This document shows, piece after piece, positions 25,777 to 33,670 of a DNA stretch of 37,887 bases. This stretch comes from Streptomyces albus subsp. chlorinus (GTDB lineage Bacteria > Actinomycetota > Actinomycetes > Streptomycetales > Streptomycetaceae). Each line of letters starts with the position of its first letter. The first letter of the stretch is position 1. A program made the translations under genes and the position numbers. The stretch spans positions 2,548,971 to 2,586,857 of the forward strand of contig NZ_VJOK01000001.1 of the NCBI RefSeq assembly GCF_013302895.1, in the 5' to 3' direction. Under the pieces are notes generated by a model, which worked only from the letters and a program-made list of their open reading frames with translations, had not been told where the DNA came from and ran no database searches.

Positions 25777-26148
25777 GGCTCCCGTCCCCTCTCCTGCCGG
25801 CGTGCCCGGCCCGTCCTTCCCGGCCGTCCTCCGCTGCCGGGCCCGCCGGTCCGCGCGGGCGGCGGCCCCTGCGGATGGCGACCTCCGCGAGCGGCGGCCC
25901 GCGAGGGTGGCGGCCCTCACGGGTGGCGGCCCGGCTCATCGTCCGTCGGGCCGAAGACCCCTGTCAATACTTTGTCCTTACATATTGACGTGACGCGACC
26001 CCGGCAGCCCCAAGGCGCGCACCCTGTCGCCAATGTCACGGTTCCACCGGTCCGCTGTCACAGCCCGTCCACAGCCCCCCGCCAAGGATCACTCTGCGTC
26101 GTTCACCCGGCACAGCCCAGTGCTCGCCAGCCGACCTGAGAGGTGGAG
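25777..26148. promoter_or_regulatory. Divergent region between iolC and the small HTH gene
   Basis: This 372-bp gap must hold the iol promoter on the minus strand. The part next to iolC is GC-rich and continues an open frame without protein character. At 25955-25995 the sequence becomes AT-rich and carries the inverted repeat described at 25963-25989, with TTGACA reading minus at 25962-25967. TGTCAC appears at 26034-26039 and again within GCTGTCACAG at 26054-26063. Confidence 0.5.
25963..25989. promoter_or_regulatory. Inverted repeat, likely iol operator
   Basis: GTCAATA and TATTGAC form perfect 7-bp arms around a 13-bp AT-rich centre (CTTTGTCCTTACA). The repeat lies about 190 bp upstream of iolC in the only AT-rich patch of the region and overlaps a possible -35 TTGACA on the minus strand. 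A GntR-type IolR is the expected regulator of streptomycete iol genes, but no such gene is in the window. Confidence 0.5.
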
Positions 26149-26343
26149 ATGGCCGACCGACAGCTGTGGTCGTACCGGGAGATCGCCGCGCACATCGGCG
26201 TCAAGCCGGACACGGTGCGCTCCTACAAGAAGCACGGTCTCCTACCGGCGCCGGACCTCGTGGAGAGGGGGCGGCCCTACTGGTTCGCGGACACCGTCCG
26301 CGACTGGGTCACCCGCAGACCGGGACACCGCGGGGGCCGCTGA
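26149..26343 (+). CDS. Small MerR-like helix-turn-helix protein
   Basis: A 64-residue protein that is almost entirely one DNA-binding domain. WSYREIAAHIGVKPDTVRSY gives the helix-turn-helix (about 7-26), followed by KKHGLLPAPDLVERG and a wing-like RPYWFADTVRDWVTRRPG. It lacks the dimerisation helix and effector domain of full MerR regulators, so it resembles excisionase-like or AlpA-like small regulators. ATG 26149 follows GAGAGG. It is 77 bp upstream of copZ on the same strand, and the CsoR box lies between, so they may be separate units. Target unknown. Confidence 0.75.
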   Translation: MADRQLWSYREIAAHIGVKPDTVRSYKKHGLLPAPDLVERGRPYWFADTVRDWVTRRPGHRGGR

Positions 26344-26364
26344 GGAGAGGGGGCGGACTTGGCG

Positions 26365-26383
26365 TATACCCGCAGGGGGTATA
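26365..26383 (+). promoter_or_regulatory. CsoR-type copper operator
   Basis: TATACCCGCAGGGGGTATA has perfect 7-bp arms (TATACCC/GGGTATA) and a 5-bp centre, matching the pseudopalindrome bound by CsoR copper repressors. It lies 37 bp before the copZ start. Copper should release the repressor and induce copZ. No csoR gene is in the window. Confidence 0.8.
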
Positions 26384-26420
26384 GTGTGGCGCGTCCGAAC
26401 CGGCAACTGAAGGAGGGGCC

Positions 26421-26639
26421 ATGAGCACCGTCACGACCACTTACAAGGTCTCCGGAATGACCTGCGGACACTGCGAGGGCGCGGTGTCGGAGGAGATCTC
26501 CAAGATCGAGGGCGTCTCCGCGGTGAAGGCCGTGGCCGCCTCCGGCGAGGTGGCCGTCACCTCCTCCGGCGAGCTGGACGAGGCCGCCGTGCGCGAGGCG
26601 GTGGACGAGGCCGGCTACGAACTGGTGGGCCGCGCCTGA
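26421..26639 (+). CDS. copZ: Copper chaperone CopZ (HMA domain)
   Basis: A 72-residue cytoplasmic heavy-metal-associated domain. The copper site is GMTCGHCEGAV (CxxC at residues 15-18), and the beta-alpha-beta-beta-alpha-beta fold is visible through VSAVKAVAASGEVAVTS and EAVDEAGYELVG. It carries Cu(I) to a P-type ATPase or buffers it. The ATG follows AAGGAGGGG. It stands alone here, between a CsoR-type operator and a strong terminator; the CopA partner must be elsewhere. Confidence 0.95.
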   Translation: MSTVTTTYKVSGMTCGHCEGAVSEEISKIEGVSAVKAVAASGEVAVTSSGELDEAAVREAVDEAGYELVGRA

Positions 26640-26705
26640 GCAGGCCGGCCGCGCGCCGGAGCACCGAGACGGCCGGACGGCTCCGCGCCGCCGCCCCCGG
26701 ACAGC

Positions 26706-26762
26706 GGAAGCGCCCCGTCGTACGAGTCCCCCCACGGGCCCGACGACGGGGCGCTTCCTTTT
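26706..26762 (+). terminator. Rho-independent terminator of copZ
   Basis: GGAAGCGCCCCGTCG (26706-26720) pairs perfectly with CGACGGGGCGCTTCC (26744-26758), followed by TTTT. A 15-bp stem and a T run make this a strong terminator about 65 bp after the copZ stop. Confidence 0.88.
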
Positions 26763-27010
26763 CCCGGTCATGGATTCCCCCCACGGGATCCTGGCCGGGC
26801 GCTTCCTGGGTGACCGTGCGGGCGGGAGGGCCGCTCAAAGCTCCCCGTGCACGTTCACCGTTCCTTCACCTCGTATCCGTCCCCCAAGACGGACGCGAAG
26901 CCGGGCGACGACTCCGCCGGGAGGCCGACGCCACCCGGTTAGACCCGCGAACCCCACCGATGGTTACCCCCCAATTTCTGTGACCTACGTCTCTTCTGAA
27001 GGGTTACAAA

Positions 27011-27046
27011 CGGAAGACCCCCATCCGGATGGACGGGGGTCTTCCG
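27011..27046 (-). terminator. Terminator hairpin of citA
   Basis: CGGAAGACCCCC and GGGGGTCTTCCG form a perfect 12-bp stem with a 12-nt loop, about 37 bp beyond the citA stop on the minus strand. The following minus-strand sequence is GTTTGT, so the T run is short. Confidence 0.8.
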
Positions 27047-27082
27047 CTTACGGGGTCCGCGCCCGGCGGGCCTCCGGTGTCC

Positions 27083-28387
27083 TCAGCGGGCCTCCACCGG
27101 GACATAGTCGCGCTCGACCACGCCGGTGTAGATCTGCCGCGGACGGCCGATGCGCGAGTTCGGCTCCTTGATCATCTCGTGCCACTGGGCGATCCAGCCC
27201 GGCAGCCGGCCGAGCGCGAACAGCACGGTGAACATGCTGGTCGGGAAGCCCATCGCCCGGTAGATCAGACCGGTGTAGAAGTCCACGTTCGGGTAGAGCT
27301 TGCGCTCGACGAAGTAGTCGTCGGACAGCGCGTGCTCCTCCAGACGCAGCGCGATGTCCAGCAGCTCGTCGCTCTTGCCCAGGGCCGAGAGCACATCGTG
27401 GGCCGCCGCCTTGATGATCTTCGCCCGGGGGTCGAAGTTCTTGTAGACGCGGTGGCCGAAGCCCATGAGCTTGACGCCGTCCTCCTTGTTCTTCACCTTG
27501 CGGATGAAGGAGTCGACGTCGCCGCCCGAGGCCTGGATGCTCTGGAGCATCTCCAGCACGCTCTGGTTGGCGCCACCGTGCAGCGGGCCCCACAGCGCGT
27601 TGATGCCCGCCGAGATCGAGGCGAACATGTTGGCCTGCGAGGAGCCGACGAGGCGGACCGTGGAGGTCGAACAGTTCTGCTCGTGGTCGGCGTGCAGGAT
27701 CAGCAGCTTGTCGAGGGCGTTGACCACGACCGGGTCCAGGTCGTACTCCTGCGCCGGGACCGAGAAGGTCATCCGCAGGAAGTTCTCGACGTAGCCGAGG
27801 TCGTTGCTCGGGTAGACCACCGGGTGGCCGATCGCCTTCTTGTAGGCGTAGGCGGCGATGGTGGGCAGCTTGGCCAGCAGCCTTATGGTCGAGAGGTGCC
27901 GCTGCTCCTCGTCGAAGGGGTTGTGGCTGTCCTGGTAGAAAGTCGACAGCGCGCTGACCACGGAGGACAGCATCGCCATCGGGTGGGCGTCGCGCGGGAA
28001 GCCGTCGTAGAACCGTTTGACGTCCTCGTGCAGCAGGGTGTGCTGCGTGATCTCGTTCTTGAACGCGCTCAGCTCGTCGACGGTGGGCAGCTCGCCGTTG
28101 ATGAGCAGGTACGCGGTCTCCAGGAAGGTGCCGCGCTCGGCGAGCTGCTCGATCGGGTAGCCGCGGTAGCGCAGGATGCCCTGCTCACCGTCGAGATAGG
28201 TGATGGCGGACTTGTAGGCGGCGGTGTTGCCGTACCCCGAGTCCAGGGTCACCAGACCGGTCTGGGCACGCAGCTTGCCGATGTCCACGCCACGGTCGCC
28301 CACCGTGCTGTCGACGACCGGGTAGCTGTACTCGCCGTCCCCGTAGCGGACTACTACGGATTTCTCGCTGTCGCGGTTCTCGCTCAC
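27083..28387 (-). CDS. citA: Citrate synthase
   Basis: A 434-residue hexameric-type citrate synthase, condensing oxaloacetate with acetyl-CoA at the entry of the TCA cycle. Catalytic His residues are in LWGPLHGGANQSVLEML and GFGHRVYKNFDPRAK, and the catalytic Asp is in PNVDFYTGLIYRAMGFP. The N-terminal domain (VVVRYGDGEYSYPVVDSTVG) is typical of the streptomycete enzyme. The start is read as GTG 28387, with GAGGGA a few nt upstream; an upstream GTG at 28399 and an ATG at 28441 remain open in the same frame. A terminator follows at 27046-27011. Confidence 0.96.
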   Translation of the reverse strand: MSENRDSEKSVVVRYGDGEYSYPVVDSTVGDRGVDIGKLRAQTGLVTLDSGYGNTAAYKSAITYLDGEQGILRYRGYPIEQLAERGTFLETAYLLINGELPTVDELSAFKNEITQHTLLHEDVKRFYDGFPRDAHPMAMLSSVVSALSTFYQDSHNPFDEEQRHLSTIRLLAKLPTIAAYAYKKAIGHPVVYPSNDLGYVENFLRMTFSVPAQEYDLDPVVVNALDKLLILHADHEQNCSTSTVRLVGSSQANMFASISAGINALWGPLHGGANQSVLEMLQSIQASGGDVDSFIRKVKNKEDGVKLMGFGHRVYKNFDPRAKIIKAAAHDVLSALGKSDELLDIALRLEEHALSDDYFVERKLYPNVDFYTGLIYRAMGFPTSMFTVLFALGRLPGWIAQWHEMIKEPNSRIGRPRQIYTGVVERDYVPVEAR

Positions 28388-28600
28388 GTCATCCCTCACC
28401 GACGTAGTGCCTCTTCTTCGAGGTGCCCTGACTTCTTCCACTCTCCCTTATCCAGCGCCGTGCGGTGCACTGGGGGTCAGCCAGAGGGCTCCATGGTGGC
28501 ACGCAGTGCCGCCCAACTAGCTATCCTGCACCCTTCTGGGCGTCATGGTCACCCCCCGGAACGCTTCCCGCCTCCCGGGACGTCCGCCGAGCGAGCCGCC

Positions 28601-30820
28601 TCACGCCCCGCGCAGCCGGTGGGCCAGCGCCGTGCAGCGTCTTCCGGCCGAGACCGTGCGGACCGCCTGACCGAGTGCCCTGCGCGACCCGACCAGAACC
28701 ACCAGACGCTTGGCCCGGGTGACCGCCGTATACAGCAGATTGCGCTGGAGCATCATCCAGGCACCCGTGGTGACCGGGATCACCACGGCCGGGTACTCGC
28801 TGCCCTGCGAGCGGTGGATCGTGACGGCGTAGGCGTGCGACAGCTCGTCCAGCTCGTCGAAGTCGTAGCCGATCTCCTCGTCCTCGTCCGTGAGCACCGT
28901 CAGCCGCTGCTCCTCCGCCTCCAGCGCGGTGACCACCCCGACGGTGCCGTTGAAGACGCCGTTCGCCCCCTTCTCGTAGTTGTTCCTGATCTGCGTGACC
29001 TTGTCGCCCACCCGGAAGACCCGGCCGCCGAACCGCTTCTCGGGCAGCCCCGGGCGGGCCGGGGTGACCGCCTGCTGGAGCAGCCCGTTCAGGGCGCCGG
29101 CCCCCGCCGGGCCGCGGTGCATGGGAGCGAGCACCTGTACGTCGCGCCGCGGGTCGAGCCCGAACTTCGCGGGGATGCGGCGCGCCGCCACGTCCACCGT
29201 CAGCGCCCCGGCCGCCTCGGTGTCCTCCTCCACGAAGAGGAAGAAGTCCTCCATGCCCTGGGTGAGCGGCTGCGCCCCGGAGTTGATGCGGTGCGCGTTG
29301 GTCACCACGCCCGACTGCTGCGCCTGCCGGAAGACGCGCTGGAGCCGGACGGCCGGCACCGGGCCGCCCTCGGCGAGCAGATCCCGCAGCACCTCGCCCG
29401 CGCCCACCGAGGGCAGTTGGTCCACATCGCCGACCAGCAGCAGATGGGCGCCGGGCGGGACCGCCTTGATGAGTTTGTTGGCCAGCAGCAGGTCGAGCAT
29501 GGACGCCTCGTCCACCACCACCAGGTCGGCCTCCAGCGGACGCTCCCTGTCGTAGGCCGCGGCACCGCCCGGCTTCAGCTCCAGCAGCCGGTGGACGGTG
29601 GACGCCTCGGCCCCGGTCAGCTCCGACAGCCGTTTGGCGGCGCGGCCGGTGGGCGCCGCCAGCACCACGCGGGCCCCCTTGGCGCGGGCCAGCTCCACCA
29701 CGGAGCGCACCGTGAACGACTTGCCGCAGCCCGGCCCGCCCGTCAGCACCGCCACCCTGCTGGTGAGCGCCAGCCGCACCGCCTCCCGCTGCTCGGGCGC
29801 CAGCCGCGCGCCCGTACGCGCCGCGAGCCAGCCCAGCGCCCTGTCCCAGCCGACGTCCTGGAACCAGGGCAGGCGGTCCTCCCCCGCGCGCAGCAGCCGC
29901 TTCAGCTGCGCCGCCAGGGCCACCTCAGCGCGGTGGAAGGGCACGAGGTAGACGGCCGTCAGCGTCTCGGCCGGGTGCTCCGGGTCGGGCACCGGCTCGC
30001 GGACGACGCCGCCCTCCTCCTCGTCGTCCGCCAGTTCGGCGAGGCAGTCGATCACCAGGCCGGTGTCGACCTGGAGCAGTTTGACCGCCTCGGAGATGAG
30101 CCGCTCCTCGGGCAGGTAGCAGTGCCCCTGGTCGGAGGACTGCGACAGCGCGTGCCGCAGGCCGGCCTTGACGCGCTCCGGGCTGTCGTGCGGGATGCCG
30201 ACGGCCTGGGCGATCCGGTCGGCGGTCAGGAAGCCGATGCCCCACACGTCGGCCGCCAGCCGGTAGGGGTTCTCGCGCACCACCGGGATCGCGGCGTCGC
30301 CGTACTGCTTGTAGATGCGCACGGCGATGGAGGTGGAGACGCCCACGCCCTGGAGGAAGACCATCACCTCCTTGATGGCCTTCTGCTCCTCCCAGGCGGC
30401 GGTGATCAGCTTGGTGCGCTTGGGGCCGAGCCCGGGGACCTCGGCGAGCTTGGCCGGGTCCTCCTCGATGACCTCCAGCGTGCGGACGCCGAAGTGGCTC
30501 ACGATGCGGTCGGCGATGCGCGGGCCGACGCCCTTGACCAGGCCGGAGCCCAGATAGCGGCGGATGCCCTGGATGGTGGCGGGCAGCACCGTGACGTAGT
30601 TGTCCACATGGAACTGGCGTCCGTACTGCGGGTGGGAGGCCCAGCGGCCCTCCATGCGCAGCGACTCCCCCGCCTGGGCGCCGAGCAACGCGCCCACGAC
30701 CGTGAGCAGTTCTCCCTGGCCGCGGCCGGTGTCCACCCGGGCCACCGTGTACCCGTTGTCCTCGTTGGCGTAGGTGATGCGCTCTAGGACCCCTTCGAGC
30801 ACGGCAGGCTGGAACGTCAT
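28601..30820 (-). CDS. recD2: RecD2-like SF1B DNA helicase
   Basis: A 739-residue ATP-dependent 5'-3' helicase of the RecD2 type, the form found without RecB/RecC. An N-terminal OB-like domain (MTFQPAVLEGVLERITYAN) is followed by tandem helix-hairpin-helix motifs GLVKGVGPRIADRIVSHFG and LAEVPGLGPKRTKLI (about 90-135). The motor has Walker A VLTGGPGCGKSFT (about 354-366), Walker B VVVDEASMLD, motif III LLLVGDVDQLPSVGAGE and the C-terminal VTIHRSQGSEYPAVVIP and LLYTAVTRAKRLVVLVG. It probably acts in replication stress or DNA repair. The ATG at 30820 fits the family N-terminus; no clear ribosome site precedes it. It is 213 bp upstream of citA on the same strand but probably independent. Confidence 0.93.
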   Translation of the reverse strand: MTFQPAVLEGVLERITYANEDNGYTVARVDTGRGQGELLTVVGALLGAQAGESLRMEGRWASHPQYGRQFHVDNYVTVLPATIQGIRRYLGSGLVKGVGPRIADRIVSHFGVRTLEVIEEDPAKLAEVPGLGPKRTKLITAAWEEQKAIKEVMVFLQGVGVSTSIAVRIYKQYGDAAIPVVRENPYRLAADVWGIGFLTADRIAQAVGIPHDSPERVKAGLRHALSQSSDQGHCYLPEERLISEAVKLLQVDTGLVIDCLAELADDEEEGGVVREPVPDPEHPAETLTAVYLVPFHRAEVALAAQLKRLLRAGEDRLPWFQDVGWDRALGWLAARTGARLAPEQREAVRLALTSRVAVLTGGPGCGKSFTVRSVVELARAKGARVVLAAPTGRAAKRLSELTGAEASTVHRLLELKPGGAAAYDRERPLEADLVVVDEASMLDLLLANKLIKAVPPGAHLLLVGDVDQLPSVGAGEVLRDLLAEGGPVPAVRLQRVFRQAQQSGVVTNAHRINSGAQPLTQGMEDFFLFVEEDTEAAGALTVDVAARRIPAKFGLDPRRDVQVLAPMHRGPAGAGALNGLLQQAVTPARPGLPEKRFGGRVFRVGDKVTQIRNNYEKGANGVFNGTVGVVTALEAEEQRLTVLTDEDEEIGYDFDELDELSHAYAVTIHRSQGSEYPAVVIPVTTGAWMMLQRNLLYTAVTRAKRLVVLVGSRRALGQAVRTVSAGRRCTALAHRLRGA

Positions 30821-30996
30821 GTCCAGACCGTAGCGCCGGATACCGACACCCCGGCAGCCCTGTGGACAACCGTGCGCAACCTCTGGGAACCGTCCGCGTA
30901 ACGGCCGCAGTTGCGTGTGCACGCGCATCATCACGATCTCGCATCGGCCACGTCAGCAACTTGCGTCAGCATGCGCACATCACTTTCCATGACCGA

Positions 30997-31010
30997 TGTA
31001 ATCGTTTCCA
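30997..31010 (+). promoter_or_regulatory. LacI-family operator (RbsR site)
   Basis: TGTAATCGTTTCCA matches the LacI/GalR consensus TGNAANCGNTTNCA at every fixed position, with the central CG. It lies 91 bp upstream of rbsR, placing RbsR autoregulation and control of the whole rbs operon here. Two related GC-rich motifs starting TTGCGT (about 30911 and 30961) lie just upstream. Confidence 0.85.
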
Positions 31011-31100
31011 TGCGCGGCGCGGCGCCTCCCGGCGGCCTGCGCGCGGAGGCGGTTCTCTCCCTCTTCCCCGTTCTCTCCCACCCTGGACTCCGGCACGGCT

Positions 31101-32108
31101 ATGGCAGGCATCAAGGACGTGGCGAAACGCGCCGGCGTCTCCGTGGCCACGGTCTCGCGCGTGCTCAACGACCACAGCGGCGTCCGTGAGGAGACCCGTG
31201 CCCGCGTCCTGACGGCCGTCTCGGAGCTGAGCTACCGCCCCAACACCCTGGCCCGCTCGCTGCGCACCGACCAGACGCGCACCCTCGGACTGGTGATCGG
31301 GGACGTGCTGAACCCCTTCTTCACCGAACTGGCCCGCGCCGTCGAGGACGAGGCGCGCGGCCGGGGCTACAGCGTCATCATCGGCAACGCCGACGAGCAG
31401 CTCGCCCTCCAGGACCACCACGTGCGCACCCTGCTGGACCGCCGGATCGACGGGCTGCTCGTCTCCCCCGCCGACGGCGACTCCGTCGCGCTGCGCGAGG
31501 CGGCCCTCGCCGGCATCCCCATGGTCTTCGTCGACCGGTGGATCGAGGGCCTGGACGTGCCGCTGGTGCGGGCAGATGGCCGGGAGGCCGTACGGGAGCT
31601 GGTCGCCCACCTGCACGCCCTCGGGCACCGCAGGCTGGCCATCATCACCGGGCCGGTGGCGAGCACCACCAGCAACGAGCGGCTGGAGGCGTTCCGTTCG
31701 GCGCTGGAGGAGTTCGGCCTCCCGCTGCCCGGCGGCTACATCGGCCAGGGCGACTTCCAGACGGCCAGCGGGCGCCGGGTGACGGAGGGCTTCTTCGCAC
31801 TGCCCGAGCCGCCCGACGCCGTCTTCGCGACGGACAACCTGATGGCCCTGGGCGTCATGGAACAGCTGCGCAGGCTGGGGCTGCGGGTGCCCCACGACGT
31901 GTCGCTGGCCGCCTTCGACGACATCCCCTGGTTCCTGCACACCGATCCGCCCATCACCGCGATCGCCCAGCCCACCCAGGAGCTGGGCCACCGCGCGGTC
32001 GCCGCACTGACCGATCTGGTGGAGGGACGGAGCGCCGGTTCCGTCACCCTCTCCGCCCACCTCATAGCGCGCCGCTCCTGCGGCGAAGACGAAAGGACGC
32101 GCCGTTGA
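31101..32108 (+). CDS. rbsR: LacI-family ribose operon repressor
   Basis: A 335-residue LacI/GalR regulator. The N-terminal helix-turn-helix and hinge are IKDVAKRAGVSVATVSRVLN (about 4-23) and YRPNTLARSLRTDQTRTLG. The periplasmic-binding-like effector domain shows LVIGDVLNPFFTELARAVED, GRRVTEGFFA and VFATDNLMALGVMEQL. As first gene of the rbs operon it should repress transcription until ribose or a derivative binds. The operator at 30997-31010 fits. The ATG at 31101 starts MAGIKDVAK, standard for the family. Its stop overlaps the rbsA start in TTGA. Confidence 0.93.
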   Translation: MAGIKDVAKRAGVSVATVSRVLNDHSGVREETRARVLTAVSELSYRPNTLARSLRTDQTRTLGLVIGDVLNPFFTELARAVEDEARGRGYSVIIGNADEQLALQDHHVRTLLDRRIDGLLVSPADGDSVALREAALAGIPMVFVDRWIEGLDVPLVRADGREAVRELVAHLHALGHRRLAIITGPVASTTSNERLEAFRSALEEFGLPLPGGYIGQGDFQTASGRRVTEGFFALPEPPDAVFATDNLMALGVMEQLRRLGLRVPHDVSLAAFDDIPWFLHTDPPITAIAQPTQELGHRAVAALTDLVEGRSAGSVTLSAHLIARRSCGEDERTRR

Positions 32109-33670
32109 CCACCCCAGACCCGCCCCCGGCACGGGAGTTGCTGCGCACGGAGGGCATCCGCAAGACCTTTCCCGGCGTGGTCGCCCTGGACGGTGTCGAC
32201 TTCGACCTGCGCGCGGGCGAAGTGCACGTCCTGCTGGGCGAGAACGGCGCCGGCAAGAGCACGCTGATCAAGGTGCTCTCCGGTGCGTACCGCGCCGACG
32301 CGGGACGGGTGCTGCGCGAGGGCCGGCAGGTGCGCATCTCGGACGCGGAGGCGGCGGAGAAGCTCGGCATCGCCACCATCCACCAGGAGTTCAACCTGGT
32401 GCCGCAGCTGTCCATCGCGGAGAACATCTTCCTGGGCCGCCAGCCGCGCCGTCTGGGGCTGGTGGACCGCAAGAAGATGGAGGCCGACGCCAGGGTGCTG
32501 CTGGAGCGGGTCGGTGTGACCGCGCACCCGCGCACCCCCGTCGGGAAGCTGGGCATCGCCGGCCGCCAGATGGTCGAGATCGCCAAGGCGCTCAGCCTGC
32601 GCACCCGTGTACTGATCATGGACGAGCCGACCGCCGTGCTCACCTCCGAGGAGGTCACCCGGCTCTTCGCGATCGTCCGCAGGCTGCGCGCCGAGGGCGT
32701 GGGCATCGTCTTCATCACCCACCACCTGGAGGAGATCCCCGCCATCGGCGACCGGGTCACCGTGCTGCGCGACGGCCGCAGCGTCGGCCAGGTCCCGGCC
32801 GACACCCCGCAGGAGGAGCTGGTGCGGCTGATGGTGGGCCGCAGCATCGAGCAGCAGTACCCCCGCGAGACGGTGAAGGCGCAGCAGGCCGCGGCCTCGG
32901 CGGCGCCGCTGCTGCGGGTGACGGGGCTGCGCAAGCAGGGCGTCTTCGAGGACATCAGCTTCGAGGTGCGCGCCGGCGAGGTCGTCGGCATCGCCGGGCT
33001 GGTGGGCGCGGGCCGTACCGAGGTCGTCCGCGCGGTCTTCGGGGCCGACGGCTACGACGCGGGCCGCGTCGAGGTGGCGGGCAAGCGGCTGCCGGGCGGC
33101 GATGTGTGGGCCTCCCACACGGCGGGGCTCGGGCTGGTGCCCGAGGACCGCAAGGGGCAGGGCCTGCTGCCGGACGCGTCGGTGGCCGACAACCTCGCGC
33201 TGGTGACGATGCGCGAGGCGAGTCGGGGCGGGCTGGTGGACCGCGGCGGGCTGCGCAAGGAGGCCGCCCGCATCGCCGACCGGCTCGGTGTGCGGATGGC
33301 CGGGCTCGACCAGCACGTGCGCACCCTCTCGGGCGGCAACCAGCAGAAGGTCGTGATCGGCAAGTGGCTGCTCGCCAACAGCCGCGTGCTGATCCTGGAC
33401 GAACCCACCCGCGGTATCGACGTGGGCGCCAAGGTCGAGATCTACCAGCTCATCAACGAGCTGACGGCCTCCGGCCACGCGGTACTGATGATCTCCAGCG
33501 ACCTCCCCGAGGTGCTGGGCATGAGCGACCGGGTCCTGGTGATGTCCCAGGGCCGGATCGCCGGCGAACTGACCGCGCGGGAGGCCACCCAGGACGCCGT
33601 CATGGCCCTGGCCGTCGGCACCTCCGCGCCAGGAACGAGCGAGATGGAGGACTCTCCCCGTGGCCATTGA
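32105..33670 (+). CDS. rbsA: Ribose ABC transporter ATP-binding protein
   Basis: A 521-residue duplicated ATPase of the sugar (CUT2) importer class. The first domain has Walker A LLGENGAGKSTLIK (about 43-56), Walker B RVLIMDEPTAVLT and HLEEIPAIGDRVTVLRDG. The second has a degenerate Walker A GIAGLVGAGRTEVVRAVFG, signature TLSGGNQQKVVIGKWL and Walker B VLILDEPTRGIDVG. This asymmetry is normal for RbsA/XylG/MglA. The TTG start at 32105 follows GAAAGGA and overlaps the rbsR stop by 4 nt. The 3' end overlaps rbsC by 11 nt. Confidence 0.95.
   Translation: MTTPDPPPARELLRTEGIRKTFPGVVALDGVDFDLRAGEVHVLLGENGAGKSTLIKVLSGAYRADAGRVLREGRQVRISDAEAAEKLGIATIHQEFNLVPQLSIAENIFLGRQPRRLGLVDRKKMEADARVLLERVGVTAHPRTPVGKLGIAGRQMVEIAKALSLRTRVLIMDEPTAVLTSEEVTRLFAIVRRLRAEGVGIVFITHHLEEIPAIGDRVTVLRDGRSVGQVPADTPQEELVRLMVGRSIEQQYPRETVKAQQAAASAAPLLRVTGLRKQGVFEDISFEVRAGEVVGIAGLVGAGRTEVVRAVFGADGYDAGRVEVAGKRLPGGDVWASHTAGLGLVPEDRKGQGLLPDASVADNLALVTMREASRGGLVDRGGLRKEAARIADRLGVRMAGLDQHVRTLSGGNQQKVVIGKWLLANSRVLILDEPTRGIDVGAKVEIYQLINELTASGHAVLMISSDLPEVLGMSDRVLVMSQGRIAGELTAREATQDAVMALAVGTSAPGTSEMEDSPRGH

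Larger units (their letters stand above)
26640..27082. other. Convergent intergenic region copZ / citA
   Basis: A 443-bp gap between converging genes. It holds the copZ terminator (26706-26762) and the citA hairpin (27011-27046). The part between is lower in GC around 26840-27010, with a small CCGTC/GACGG stem near 26877-26892. I see no gene and no RNA family that I can name. Confidence 0.5.

Noticed and set aside
26840..27010. A riboswitch or small RNA in the copZ-citA gap
   Set aside because: Some small stems are possible, but no conserved core of a known riboswitch can be seen and no gene starts in the right direction after it.
27029..30787. A 1252-codon plus-strand open frame opposite citA and the helicase
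   Set aside because: It is the antisense shadow of two well-recognised genes in high-GC DNA. Its translation is rich in Arg, Gly, His and Val with no domain.
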